A stretch of DNA of 64,000 nt from Muribaculaceae bacterium (GTDB taxonomy: Bacteria > Bacteroidota > Bacteroidia > Bacteroidales > Muribaculaceae): assembly GCA_017548365.1 (NCBI GenBank), contig JAFZAC010000016.1, forward strand, positions 124,001 through 188,000, written 5' to 3'. Made by a program: the position numbers and the translations under genes. Positions 42,994 to 52,102 of the stretch are shown here, piece by piece. Each line of letters begins with the position of its first letter. The first letter of the stretch is position 1. The notes under the pieces were generated by a model. That model was not told where the DNA came from and searched no databases. It worked only from the letters and a program-made list of their open reading frames with translations.

Positions 42994-44518
42994 TGTTAAC
43001 TAGATTCTTATAATATAGTCTGTCTATCTTTCCGTTGGTGTTACGTTGCAGTATATCAAGGTGATGATATACAGTAGGAATCATATACTTTGGAAGTGAC
43101 TGTCCTATCTTCTTGCGGAATTCAACTGGAGGGATCTCCTGTTCTGCTTCGTAGAAGAGTGTTATTTCTTTTGCATTTTTATTATAAACAATACACCCAT
43201 TCTTAACCAGCTTCAACGTATTTATTATAACATGCTCAATCTCACCCAAGTCTGTGCGATATCCCATGTGTTTAATAATATTATCCTTTCGGCCTTTAAT
43301 CATAATAAGACCTTCTTCATTGTAGCAGACAATATCACCAGTTCGATAAATCAGTTCTGGATATGAGTCATTTAAAGGATTCTGAATGAATGCTGCAGAG
43401 GTTTTCTCTGGATTATTATAGTAACCTAAAGCAAGTGAGGAGCCACGTACACATAGTTCACCATCAATATTTGGTTTATTAATTGCCTTGTCTTCAGCAT
43501 CAAGTATTATTATGTCAGAATTACGGCAAGGATAACCGATAGGAAGAGGTTGCTCATCAGGAATTTCCTTGTCAATGATATAATACGTGCAGTCAAGAGT
43601 TATCTCAATGGGGCCATATAGATTTGCAAACGTGACATTACGCAAGTGATGATACCAATAATTGAATTGTTTGGTTGGGAAGACCTCTCCAGCAAACCAT
43701 ACAGTCTTCAGACTCTCTAGTTTGAATGTTGAAAGTAAATCCATATTGGCAATATTCACCATTATTGTTGGCACCCAAAACAAGAAATTCACTTTGTGCT
43801 TTTCTAACAATTCCAAGATTTTAGCAGGAAATGCTGCAAGATTACCAGGCAGAACCACAAGAGTGCTGGCTTTTGCCATTAACATACAAAGCTCAAAACT
43901 GTATATGTCAAATATAATTGGGGAGAGTGAACCCATTATCAAATCATCCTCAAATTTGAAAGTGTCTATGGCCCACTCAGTAAAATCAAAGAAACTTCTA
44001 TGATTAAGCACAACGCCCTTGGGAGTACCAGTGCTTCCAGACGTATTAATAATACAAGACGGATCTGTATCTATTATCGAGTTCAGTCTTTCCAATATGG
44101 CGATCTCGTCAATAGGTCCGTCAAACGTTTCCTCATCAAGTAACAAAACTTCTGTATCTTCAGGTATTACAGAGATAATGGTTCGAATCTGTTTACTTGT
44201 TGATATTATTGTACGAGGTTTGACAAGTTTCAGAATGTTACTAATACGTTCAGCTGGAGTTTTGATATCAAGATTCATGTAGAAATTGCCTGAGTATAAT
44301 ATACCCAGGTTAGAACAAATACTTTCAATCGACTTGTCAAGAAATACAGCTACAGGGTTATTCTGTTTATCATTGCTGCTGATAAGCCTTTTAGCCAATT
44401 GCAATGCGTTGTCACGGAGATCACAAAAGGATATTTGACGATCCTTTTCTATAACTGCCGCCTTTTCAGGATGTCTTCTGACGGACTCCTCAAAATACTC
44501 TATTAAGTTTATTTTCAT
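42986..44518 (-). CDS. AMP-dependent ligase, amino-acid adenylation type (DltA-like)
   Basis: A 510-residue adenylate-forming enzyme. Core motifs: A3 NTSGSTGTPKGVVLNH, A5 ANLYGPIEITLDC, A7 IYRTGDIV, A8 KGRKDNIIKHMGYRTDLGEI, and A10 NTNGKIDRLYY with the catalytic lysine. Substrate-pocket residue Asp near 203, in FDIYSFEL, is the one that binds the alpha-amino group in amino-acid adenylation domains, so an amino acid is the likely substrate. No carrier domain is fused; the ACP at 41957 is the likely acceptor. The ATG at 44518 was chosen over an upstream start giving a non-family extension. Confidence 0.85.
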   Translation of the reverse strand: MKINLIEYFEESVRRHPEKAAVIEKDRQISFCDLRDNALQLAKRLISSNDKQNNPVAVFLDKSIESICSNLGILYSGNFYMNLDIKTPAERISNILKLVKPRTIISTSKQIRTIISVIPEDTEVLLLDEETFDGPIDEIAILERLNSIIDTDPSCIINTSGSTGTPKGVVLNHRSFFDFTEWAIDTFKFEDDLIMGSLSPIIFDIYSFELCMLMAKASTLVVLPGNLAAFPAKILELLEKHKVNFLFWVPTIMVNIANMDLLSTFKLESLKTVWFAGEVFPTKQFNYWYHHLRNVTFANLYGPIEITLDCTYYIIDKEIPDEQPLPIGYPCRNSDIIILDAEDKAINKPNIDGELCVRGSSLALGYYNNPEKTSAAFIQNPLNDSYPELIYRTGDIVCYNEEGLIMIKGRKDNIIKHMGYRTDLGEIEHVIINTLKLVKNGCIVYNKNAKEITLFYEAEQEIPPVEFRKKIGQSLPKYMIPTVYHHLDILQRNTNGKIDRLYYKNLVNNA

Positions 44519-44549
44519 AATAAATATATTGAATTGATTTCTGTTTTTA

Positions 44550-45158
44550 TTAATTATGACCGTTAAAACCTTCCATTGTGGCACAACCTTCTTGTGATAT
44601 ATCAGCTCGTTGAAGGACTTTCTTTATAGTTGTGAATATTATATCAACATCTGTCTTGAATGTGCAGTGGTCAACGTACCAAACGTCCAATTTAAATTTT
44701 TCTGTCCAAGTAATAGCGTTGCGGCCATGGCATTGCGCCCAGCCTGTAATGCCAGGACGGACCTCATGACGACGAGTTTGTTCCTTGCTGTACAATGGCA
44801 AATATTGGATTAACAAGGGTCTTGGACCAATCAGTGACATTTCGCCCTTCAAAACATTTATAAGTTGTGGCAGTTCATCAATGGAAGTTGAACGGACAAA
44901 TTTCCCGACTTTGGTTAAACGGACTTCATCTGGTAGCAGATTTCCATCTGTTCCTCGTTCATCTGTCATTGTCTTGAATTTAATAATCTTGAAAATCTTT
45001 GCATCTTTGCCTGGACGCTCTTGCAAGAAAAAAGCTCCAGCTCCTTTATTGGCAAAATGAAGCCATATGGTCACCACCAATAAGATAGGTGATAAACATA
45101 TTAAAGCCATTAATGAAATAATTATGTCGAAAAGTCGCTTAAAAAAACACTTATACAT
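44550..45158 (-). CDS. Initiating sugar-phosphate transferase (PglC-like)
   Basis: A 202-residue monotopic phosphoglycosyl transferase that puts the first sugar phosphate on undecaprenyl phosphate. The N-terminal membrane helix lies in KRLFDIIISLMALICLSPIL, then KIIKFKTMTDE, the catalytic Asp-Glu in RSTSIDELPQLINVLKGEMS, and GPRPLL. Length and lack of extra transmembrane domains match PglC rather than long WcaJ. With the PglF-, PglE- and PglD-like enzymes here, the first sugar could be a diacetamido-trideoxy sugar. Confidence 0.9.
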   Translation of the reverse strand: MYKCFFKRLFDIIISLMALICLSPILLVVTIWLHFANKGAGAFFLQERPGKDAKIFKIIKFKTMTDERGTDGNLLPDEVRLTKVGKFVRSTSIDELPQLINVLKGEMSLIGPRPLLIQYLPLYSKEQTRRHEVRPGITGWAQCHGRNAITWTEKFKLDVWYVDHCTFKTDVDIIFTTIKKVLQRADISQEGCATMEGFNGHN

Positions 45159-45161
45159 TGG

Positions 45162-46040
45162 CTATAAAACTTTAATGGGACACTTCTTCCAATCTATAAT
45201 TTTATCTATCTCATCAAGATTAAAGAAATCATTGGTGATAACCATTTTCTCAAGTTTGTTCCATGCTCTCTTTTTTCCTAGATTGCTCTTAATATATCTT
45301 TTGTATCTATTAATCATTGAACCATCTTCTTTAAAATACTCCTCATATTCTTTTCTTGACATAATACCATTTATGTCTGGTAATAAATCACCAATATGAA
45401 AATAACATATAGAATAATTAGACATTTTCATTTCTTTCTTTATAAACCATAAAGGGAAGAATCGAAAATAACCACCACCAGAATAAGCAAACTCTTTACC
45501 TAAAAGTTTTGCAGTGCAAATTGGGTACTCCTTTATTTGAATACCGTTATAGGATATCCATACAGGCTCTTTATAACCAAAGGATGAAAAACCGCCAAAG
45601 TCACGAGTAGCAGGGAATATTGAACTATCACGCTCTATGCCACATTCAGCAAAAATTTCAAACAGCCATTTATTGTTCTCTCCGATTGAAAAAGCAGGTG
45701 CCCTATAACTTTTTATTTTTGATCCCACACATTGTTCAAGAGAATCTACAGCTTCACGAGTATCTTGCCTAGCCTCTTCTTTAGTCATCTTATTTAGCCA
45801 AGCGTGAAAATTGCTGTGACAACCAATTTCATGACCTTGATTTGCTATTTTTTTAATAACATCTGGAAATTCTGTTGCCATCTTACCCACACAAAAGAAT
45901 GTAGCTCTCTTACCTATTTCATTCAGCAACAATAAAATTTTGTCTAAATAAGCATCATATTCTGTATATTTATCCTTTCTATCACCATTAAATGTCTTCT
46001 CAAGATACCATTCTTCAATGTCAAATGTTAGAATATTCAT
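45162..46040 (-). CDS. Polysaccharide deacetylase family protein
   Basis: A 292-residue NodB-fold deacetylase. LTFDIEEWYLE near the start supplies the catalytic base and a metal aspartate, and GHEIGCHSNFH holds the metal-binding histidines; RAPAFSIG and YFRFFPLW resemble the DUF3473/XrtA-associated group. It would remove an acetyl group from a GlcNAc-type sugar on the growing chain. It has no signal peptide, so it acts in the cytoplasm or at its membrane face. It lies 4 bases after the PglF-like gene and 3 before the transferase gene. Confidence 0.85.
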   Translation of the reverse strand: MNILTFDIEEWYLEKTFNGDRKDKYTEYDAYLDKILLLLNEIGKRATFFCVGKMATEFPDVIKKIANQGHEIGCHSNFHAWLNKMTKEEARQDTREAVDSLEQCVGSKIKSYRAPAFSIGENNKWLFEIFAECGIERDSSIFPATRDFGGFSSFGYKEPVWISYNGIQIKEYPICTAKLLGKEFAYSGGGYFRFFPLWFIKKEMKMSNYSICYFHIGDLLPDINGIMSRKEYEEYFKEDGSMINRYKRYIKSNLGKKRAWNKLEKMVITNDFFNLDEIDKIIDWKKCPIKVL

Positions 46041-46044
46041 AATG

Positions 46045-47970
46045 TTACTTTATTGATTCTTGTTTATCATATTTTTCGTAAGGAGAATTATTTGATTTAA
46101 ACTCAGGCACCATTTGCTTCATAAGTTTTATCATAGTTGGTATATCAACGCTCTTTGCTAAAATCTCAAGTTCATTCACTTGATCTCTAGCAACTTCATA
46201 ATCACACTCACGTACTTTAGCAATACGAATACGATTATGACCTGTAGGCATTGTGTTCTCTTCATTAGAAAGAACTTCTTCATAAAGCTTTTCTCCTGGA
46301 CGTAATCCTGTGAACTCAATATTAATATCGACATTGGGTGTAAAACCAGCTAGTTGAATCATTCGCTCAGCAAGGTGGGCTATTTTGACACTTTCACCCA
46401 TATCAAAAACAAAAATCTGATTTCCTATTGAGATTGTAGCAGCTTCCATTACTAATTTACATGCCTCAGGAATAGTCATGAAGAATCGGTTTATTTCAGG
46501 GTGTGTAACTGTTACTGGACCTCCTCTTTGAATCTGTTCTTTGAATCGAGGAATAACAGAACCGTTTGAGCCCAGTACATTACCAAAGCGAGTGGTAACA
46601 AATCGAGTCTTTCCTGTAATCTTACCTTTTTCAACAGACAAACCTAACGACTGAACATAAATCTCTGCAATTCTTTTTGAACACCCCATAACATTTGTGG
46701 GATTAACTGCCTTATCAGTTGAAATCATAACCATCATTTCAACATCGTATTCAAGGCACTTATCAGCCACATTACGTGAGCCAATGACATTAGCGTGAAC
46801 GGCCTCACATGGGTTTTCTTCCATTAGAGGAACATGTTTATATGCTGCTGCATGAAACACAACTTGAGGATGATGTGTTCGCATAACATAGTCTAATCGT
46901 TTTTTGTTTCTAACATCACCGATTATTGGAGTTTTTTTAAGTTCAGGGAATTTATCATCGAATTCCAATCTCAGATTATGCATAGGTGTTTCTGCACTAT
47001 CAAACATTATGATATGCTTAACTCCAATATGCGCCAATTGTCGACAAAGCTCAGAACCTATAGAACCAGCTGCACCTGTTACTAAGACTGTTTTATCTTT
47101 GAAATTTGTTATGATATCACGCATTGACAAATCAATAGCGGGACGTTCAAGCAAATCTTCAATGTTTATCTCTCTTACTTTAAATGTGTCATTGGAAGAA
47201 GAGAAATCATCAATTGAAGGTGCATAAAGGATAGTTATTTGATGTTGTTTGCAGAATTTAATCAATCGGTTTTCCTCTGTTCGTGCGTCGGCTCTATGAG
47301 CGAAAATGACAATATTAACTTGAGTCTTGTCAATTAATGCCAAAAGATCATGAATATTACGAAATGTAAATACAGGTTGATCTGCAATTGACATATGACG
47401 TTTCTGTTCACTATAGGTTAAGAATCCAACAATGCGGTAATGCGGAGAGTTTTGTAAACGAGTAACTAAAGAAGCTGCCTTATCGCCAGTACCATAAATC
47501 AAAACACGAGCACTTGAATGACGGTCACTAGAATTTGATCTGATATAATCATATACAATCTGCATGGAAACCCTCAATCCAAGAAGCATGAATAGAGTTA
47601 AAAAGAAATCGGCCAAAGTAGATCCAATAATCTGATGAACGTTGCAGCAACTACAGAATATAAGATAAATTGCAAGAATGAATTCCTTTCCTAACATAGC
47701 TGCTACAAATCGAGCTATGCCTCGAAGTTTCATGTGACGTATAATAGATTGGTGTGATTTGCTTAAATACAAGAAAACAAACGATACAACTAATGCAATG
47801 CCAGTATAATACAATATAACCATGCGTGGCATACCGTAATAGTTCATCAATGCACTGATTGAAATGATTGCTACCCATGAAGCAAAAGTGGAAATAATAA
47901 TATCAATCACCAATATCAGATTGCTATTGATATATTTCCCACGTAATAAGTTATTTAAATACTCATTCAT
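46045..47970 (-). CDS. Membrane NDP-sugar 4,6-dehydratase (PglF/WbpM/CapD-like)
   Basis: A 641-residue protein with about four transmembrane helices in the first ~145 residues, a Rossmann CoA-binding-like segment (VLIYGTGDKAASLVTRLQ), and an SDR domain with VLVTGAAGSIGSELCRQL. The active-site stretch is MISTDKAVNPTNVMGCSKR, the Met/Thr variant found in PglF and WbpM where Tyr is replaced. It makes UDP-4-keto-6-deoxy-GlcNAc, the feed for a 4-aminotransferase such as the one at 34086. It is the long membrane form of the family. Confidence 0.9.
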   Translation of the reverse strand: MNEYLNNLLRGKYINSNLILVIDIIISTFASWVAIISISALMNYYGMPRMVILYYTGIALVVSFVFLYLSKSHQSIIRHMKLRGIARFVAAMLGKEFILAIYLIFCSCCNVHQIIGSTLADFFLTLFMLLGLRVSMQIVYDYIRSNSSDRHSSARVLIYGTGDKAASLVTRLQNSPHYRIVGFLTYSEQKRHMSIADQPVFTFRNIHDLLALIDKTQVNIVIFAHRADARTEENRLIKFCKQHQITILYAPSIDDFSSSNDTFKVREINIEDLLERPAIDLSMRDIITNFKDKTVLVTGAAGSIGSELCRQLAHIGVKHIIMFDSAETPMHNLRLEFDDKFPELKKTPIIGDVRNKKRLDYVMRTHHPQVVFHAAAYKHVPLMEENPCEAVHANVIGSRNVADKCLEYDVEMMVMISTDKAVNPTNVMGCSKRIAEIYVQSLGLSVEKGKITGKTRFVTTRFGNVLGSNGSVIPRFKEQIQRGGPVTVTHPEINRFFMTIPEACKLVMEAATISIGNQIFVFDMGESVKIAHLAERMIQLAGFTPNVDINIEFTGLRPGEKLYEEVLSNEENTMPTGHNRIRIAKVRECDYEVARDQVNELEILAKSVDIPTMIKLMKQMVPEFKSNNSPYEKYDKQESIK

Positions 47971-47977
47971 ACAAATT

Positions 47978-49006
47978 TCAAAAATAACGCCGAATCAACT
48001 TGACAACAATCCAACATCCAATCATTGTCATCACAAATGCTATAAATGAATAGAAGTATTGACTTCCTACAGCATTAACAGAGAGATGCAATGCAATTCC
48101 TATAGCAATCATGAATATACCTTTCAACGGAATATGGAGACACATTATATCCAAGCTGTTCACGCCAGCCCATTTTAAGTATTTTACTATAGTGTTACCT
48201 TGGATAAAACTTATTAGCGCAGATAAGATTATCAACCATATTATGCCTAAGAAAGCCCTAGATAAAAATATCCATCCACTACATTGATAGGAACTAGAGC
48301 CCATAGAGCACTCACCTAATGATATCGAACTCCAGAATAAAGGAATTAATAAACACAAACAAATAAAAGAGAATAGAACTTTATTCTTTGAAATCGTATC
48401 TATTATCTGCTTGTGGCTCATCCTCTTGATTAAAATATTACCCACAGCATAGAATGGCAATGCAATCAAAGCTGCATCTGCATTCCATGGAAGCAGAAAC
48501 CAATAATTGTCACCATAAATATGTCCAAGAAAGAAGCTTAAGACAGCCAAACCACAGCAGACCAATATACACCAAAGGTCACCGAGTTTATTTATAAAAT
48601 AATACAATATCTCAACTAAGAACAAACATGGAATAAACCACAGTGCGGAATTATGAACCATAAATGCACCGCTACCTTGAGCAATAAAAGTCTGCAACAA
48701 TGGCATAACGTAGCTTTCAACTTCATCATGACGTATATATCTGAAAAACGCCCAAATACCCCAAGTAGCAACAGAATAAATAATATAAGGCAACAACAAT
48801 CTTTTAGCACGACGTTTTAGGAAGTCTCCAAAACAAGAAAACTTTTCCCTTTGAAAAACCATCCCCGATAAGAAAAAAAACAATGGCATATGAAATGAAT
48901 AAATCATCTTATGGGTCCAACCTGTAACCATAATATGAGCCCAAACAACCATAAGGATGCCTATGCCTCGGGCGATATCAAGATAATCGTATCGTTTTTT
49001 TGTCAT
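47978..49006 (-). CDS. Acyltransferase 3 family membrane protein
   Basis: A 342-residue protein with about ten transmembrane helices. The N-terminus RYDYLDIARGIGILMVVWAH has the conserved histidine of the acyltransferase 3 (OafA/YrhL-like) family, and FHMPLFFFLSGMVF follows. These enzymes add acetyl groups to sugars during or after export. It overlaps the ATP-grasp gene by 4 bases upstream and lies 7 bases before the dehydratase gene. Confidence 0.87.
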   Translation of the reverse strand: MTKKRYDYLDIARGIGILMVVWAHIMVTGWTHKMIYSFHMPLFFFLSGMVFQREKFSCFGDFLKRRAKRLLLPYIIYSVATWGIWAFFRYIRHDEVESYVMPLLQTFIAQGSGAFMVHNSALWFIPCLFLVEILYYFINKLGDLWCILVCCGLAVLSFFLGHIYGDNYWFLLPWNADAALIALPFYAVGNILIKRMSHKQIIDTISKNKVLFSFICLCLLIPLFWSSISLGECSMGSSSYQCSGWIFLSRAFLGIIWLIILSALISFIQGNTIVKYLKWAGVNSLDIMCLHIPLKGIFMIAIGIALHLSVNAVGSQYFYSFIAFVMTMIGCWIVVKLIRRYF

Positions 49007-50148
49007 TTTGCGTGCCCTGTGAATAGTTTTTTAATGTTGTTCCAAGTGCCTCCAAAGAACGGTTGAGGGTCAGTCCAGTCGCTCATGTCTTGATAATAAA
49101 CATTCTTTCCAAAGAACTTAAACCAACTTGGTTTAGATCTCCAGCGATTTGGAGATTTCATAAACCATAAGACATCAAATCCTAAATGCCTTAGAACAAC
49201 ACCTTCTTTATAACTATATTCTTGTTTTGATTTTCCCAAACATGAATCAACAAAAACCTGACCCCAATTTAGACCAGCAGCAATTGGAGATTTAATGCAG
49301 GCTGGAACTCTTGGGTTTATTTCCATAATAAGAAGTTGGTTTGTATCAGGGTCTTCAATTAGATCAAAATCAGCAAACCCCAGCCAATTCAAGTCAAGCA
49401 AGACATGGTAACACATGTCAACTAAGAAGTTATCTTTGATAGTCACAGCACAACAGTTACTCCCACCTTGAACAGGATACCAACGCTTCTTCTCAATAAC
49501 AGAAGAAGCAACTAGTTCCTTCTCGGAGTTTATATAAAGTTGCACCTTAACTTGACGGCCGCCTGGATTTATGAACTGCTGTAGATGATAATCACCATAT
49601 TGTTCTTGTAAAGATGGATAAACTTTTTTTAGTTGCTCATAATTATCAACCTTAACCATTCCTCTGCCACCTGTAGTCAAATTTGGCTTTAACATAGCAG
49701 GATATGGAAAGTTTTTCAATTGTTGCGATTCCTCTATTTTTATGATAGACATATCCAATGTCTCAGGATGTGGAAAACCATTTCGTTTACAAAGTGACAT
49801 TAGCTTGTTTTTATCATATCCACGTAAGAAATCATCATAGTCGGGCGCATCAAATTTGGTAAAATTCAAGAGCTTGTCTTTTTGTAGACACAAGAGCTCA
49901 GCAATTTTGTCTCCCATTGGAATAATCATATCAATATGCTCATCCCGAATTGTTGAACATAAATTCTTATAATACTCTTCTGATTTAGGCTCATTATGTA
50001 CAAAGCATTTCTTATAAATATAACGAGAAAGCCCACCATAATTGCTCTTCTCACTATAAAATAGGACTACTTTATGCCCTGCCTTATTCAGAGCTCTAAT
50101 AATTGACAGTCCTTGTGTTCCAGATTCAATAACTAAAACTGTTGCCAT
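49003..50148 (-). CDS. ATP-grasp family ligase
   Basis: A 381-residue ATP-grasp protein. The pre-ATP Rossmann-like start reads VLVIESGTQGLSIIRALNKA; the ATP-binding P-loop region is KPNLTTGGRGMVKV; metal ligands lie in LLIMEINPRVPA. Such enzymes join a carboxylate to an amine or other nucleophile. In this locus, Ugd makes UDP-glucuronate, so amidation of a uronic acid is one possibility; the substrate is not readable. It shares a 1-base overlap with the GT4 gene and 4 bases with the acyltransferase gene. Confidence 0.8.
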   Translation of the reverse strand: MATVLVIESGTQGLSIIRALNKAGHKVVLFYSEKSNYGGLSRYIYKKCFVHNEPKSEEYYKNLCSTIRDEHIDMIIPMGDKIAELLCLQKDKLLNFTKFDAPDYDDFLRGYDKNKLMSLCKRNGFPHPETLDMSIIKIEESQQLKNFPYPAMLKPNLTTGGRGMVKVDNYEQLKKVYPSLQEQYGDYHLQQFINPGGRQVKVQLYINSEKELVASSVIEKKRWYPVQGGSNCCAVTIKDNFLVDMCYHVLLDLNWLGFADFDLIEDPDTNQLLIMEINPRVPACIKSPIAAGLNWGQVFVDSCLGKSKQEYSYKEGVVLRHLGFDVLWFMKSPNRWRSKPSWFKFFGKNVYYQDMSDWTDPQPFFGGTWNNIKKLFTGHAK

Positions 50149-51293
50149 CAGACATTTTTGTCTAGATTACGGTAAAAATCCAACCAAGCATTAGAAACAA
50201 GCTCACAAGAAAAATCTTTCAATATTCGTTTTCTACCTGCATCACCTAGATTCTTGCGTAGATCTTTATCATTATATAACTTCAACATACATTGGTACAA
50301 AGTTTCGACATCTCCGACTTTACATCTCAGCCCAGTAACATTATCAATCATGGTGTCTGCCATTCCGTATGTATCGCTACAAATGACAGGTAAGCCCAAA
50401 CAAGAAGCTTCAATAGCTGATACTCCAAAACCCTCACGATAGGAAGGCAAAAGGAAAACGTCCGCAGCTTGTAATGATTTTTCTGGTTTTCTCGTAAGAC
50501 CAAAATAACAGAAATTCTCACCATCTTTAATGTTTTCATACTCTTGCAAATGAGACATAACATTGCCTTCATCGTTACCAAAAAGCAAGAGAAATGCATT
50601 TTTATGATCTACTACCAATCGATTAAAAGCTGCTAGTATTTCATATAATCCTTTATCACGTTTTAAACGTCCTAAATAAGTATATACCACCTGATCTTGT
50701 CTAATATTTAACTCCGTTCTTTCATTCAATCTTATTTCATCAGATGGAGAAAAACGTTCAACATCAACACCTGAGATAGAGCCATTTGCCAAAACTACTG
50801 CTTGTCCTTCTTTTAGTATTTTTTCACCAATTAGAAATTCACGTTGTGGATATCCATCAACAAGTAATTCAGTGTTGAGTTTCACGGTTAGTCTATCAAG
50901 CATCCGGTAAAACCATCTTCTTGACCCACTCATAGTTACCCACATCTGACCTGTGAAAATTCTTATCCTATGAGGAATTCTTGACATCCATCCCGCAATA
51001 CTATTTAAAATACTTGCATTTAGAGCTTGTGAATGAACAGCAAAGAATTTTTCCTTCTTAAAATATTTACATAAGATATGTAAAGTTTTTATTTCATTTA
51101 TTATACTTGGATTTCTTTCTATTGGAAAATCGAGATATCCTTTTAATGGTAAATCTAATTCCATAGATTTGCCATCAAAATTTGATGCGAGATAAACATC
51201 AAATTCAGTTGCAAGTCTCTTAATAGGCTCTCTTAAGAAACCATTTGCAACACCTGGAAGAGCAACAACAAAACATATTTTCTTTTTCTCCAT
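50148..51293 (-). CDS. Glycosyltransferase family 4 (GT-B)
   Basis: A 381-residue GT-B glycosyltransferase. The N-terminal domain has VALPGVANGFLREPIKRLA and the C-terminal nucleotide-binding domain has YTYLGRLKRDKGLYEILAAF, then the E-x7-E motif in SYREGFGVSAIEASCLGLPVI. It transfers one sugar at the cytoplasmic face. Its closest look-alikes are N,N-diacetylbacillosaminyl transferases of the PglA kind, but the donor is not readable from the sequence. Confidence 0.88.
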   Translation of the reverse strand: MEKKKICFVVALPGVANGFLREPIKRLATEFDVYLASNFDGKSMELDLPLKGYLDFPIERNPSIINEIKTLHILCKYFKKEKFFAVHSQALNASILNSIAGWMSRIPHRIRIFTGQMWVTMSGSRRWFYRMLDRLTVKLNTELLVDGYPQREFLIGEKILKEGQAVVLANGSISGVDVERFSPSDEIRLNERTELNIRQDQVVYTYLGRLKRDKGLYEILAAFNRLVVDHKNAFLLLFGNDEGNVMSHLQEYENIKDGENFCYFGLTRKPEKSLQAADVFLLPSYREGFGVSAIEASCLGLPVICSDTYGMADTMIDNVTGLRCKVGDVETLYQCMLKLYNDKDLRKNLGDAGRKRILKDFSCELVSNAWLDFYRNLDKNV

Positions 51294-51295
51294 AT

Positions 51296-52102
51296 TTAAT
51301 TATTTAAACGTTTCTTATGAAAATAATTGTATATTCTCTTAGGCATAATACCTTTAGCTATGCTAAATATAACAAAAACAACATATTTATGCCATGGTAG
51401 TTTAAGTGTTTTATGAGCTAAATAATGAGCATATATTCCATTAATGCGTCCTTTAAAACTACGCCTATTTACAGCATTTCGGTCATCACGCATCATATAA
51501 AGTTGTTCTTCTAGCATGTATCCACGATAACCTTTAGCCATCATTTTCATCCAAAGATTGTAATCCTCATATCTAAGCAATCTTTTATCTACTGAATATC
51601 CATCAACTGATTTATATGCTTCTGAACGAACCATACATGGAGCATGACAAATAGGTGTACCATAAATAAAGTCTTGTTTTGTTGGTTCTTTTCCACCTTT
51701 GCCCCTACCAAACTCTCCATGTTCGTCAAAATAGATCATCGGTGAACTCACAATTGAATATTCTGGATTATTATCGAGGAAATTAATTTCTTTTTCAAAA
51801 CGTGTTGGCAATGATATGTCATCACCATCCATGCGAGCAACATATTCAGTATCTGCATATTCTAAACAATAATTCAGAGTGAAATTAAGCCCCATATTTT
51901 TCTCATTCTTGATAAGAATGATATTATCGTGTTTGGCAGCATAATTTGATGCAACATTATAAGTGTCATCTGTAGAGCCGTCATCACAAAGGATAATTTT
52001 GAAATCCTGATACGTTTGAGAATATAAAGAATCAAGTGCTTCAACTAGTGTTGGAGCACAGTTGTAAATTCCGATAATTACTGAAATACGTGGTCTAACC
52101 AT
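51296..52102 (-). CDS. Glycosyltransferase family 2
   Basis: A 268-residue GT-A enzyme starting MVRPRISVIIGIYNCAPTLV, with ILCDDGSTDDTYN and the metal-binding VARMDGDDIS. The length is short with no C-terminal membrane region, like WcaA/WbbD-type transferases. The ATG at 52102 was preferred to an upstream TTG at 52111. It overlaps the EpsG-like gene by 8 bases. Confidence 0.9.
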   Translation of the reverse strand: MVRPRISVIIGIYNCAPTLVEALDSLYSQTYQDFKIILCDDGSTDDTYNVASNYAAKHDNIILIKNEKNMGLNFTLNYCLEYADTEYVARMDGDDISLPTRFEKEINFLDNNPEYSIVSSPMIYFDEHGEFGRGKGGKEPTKQDFIYGTPICHAPCMVRSEAYKSVDGYSVDKRLLRYEDYNLWMKMMAKGYRGYMLEEQLYMMRDDRNAVNRRSFKGRINGIYAHYLAHKTLKLPWHKYVVFVIFSIAKGIMPKRIYNYFHKKRLNN

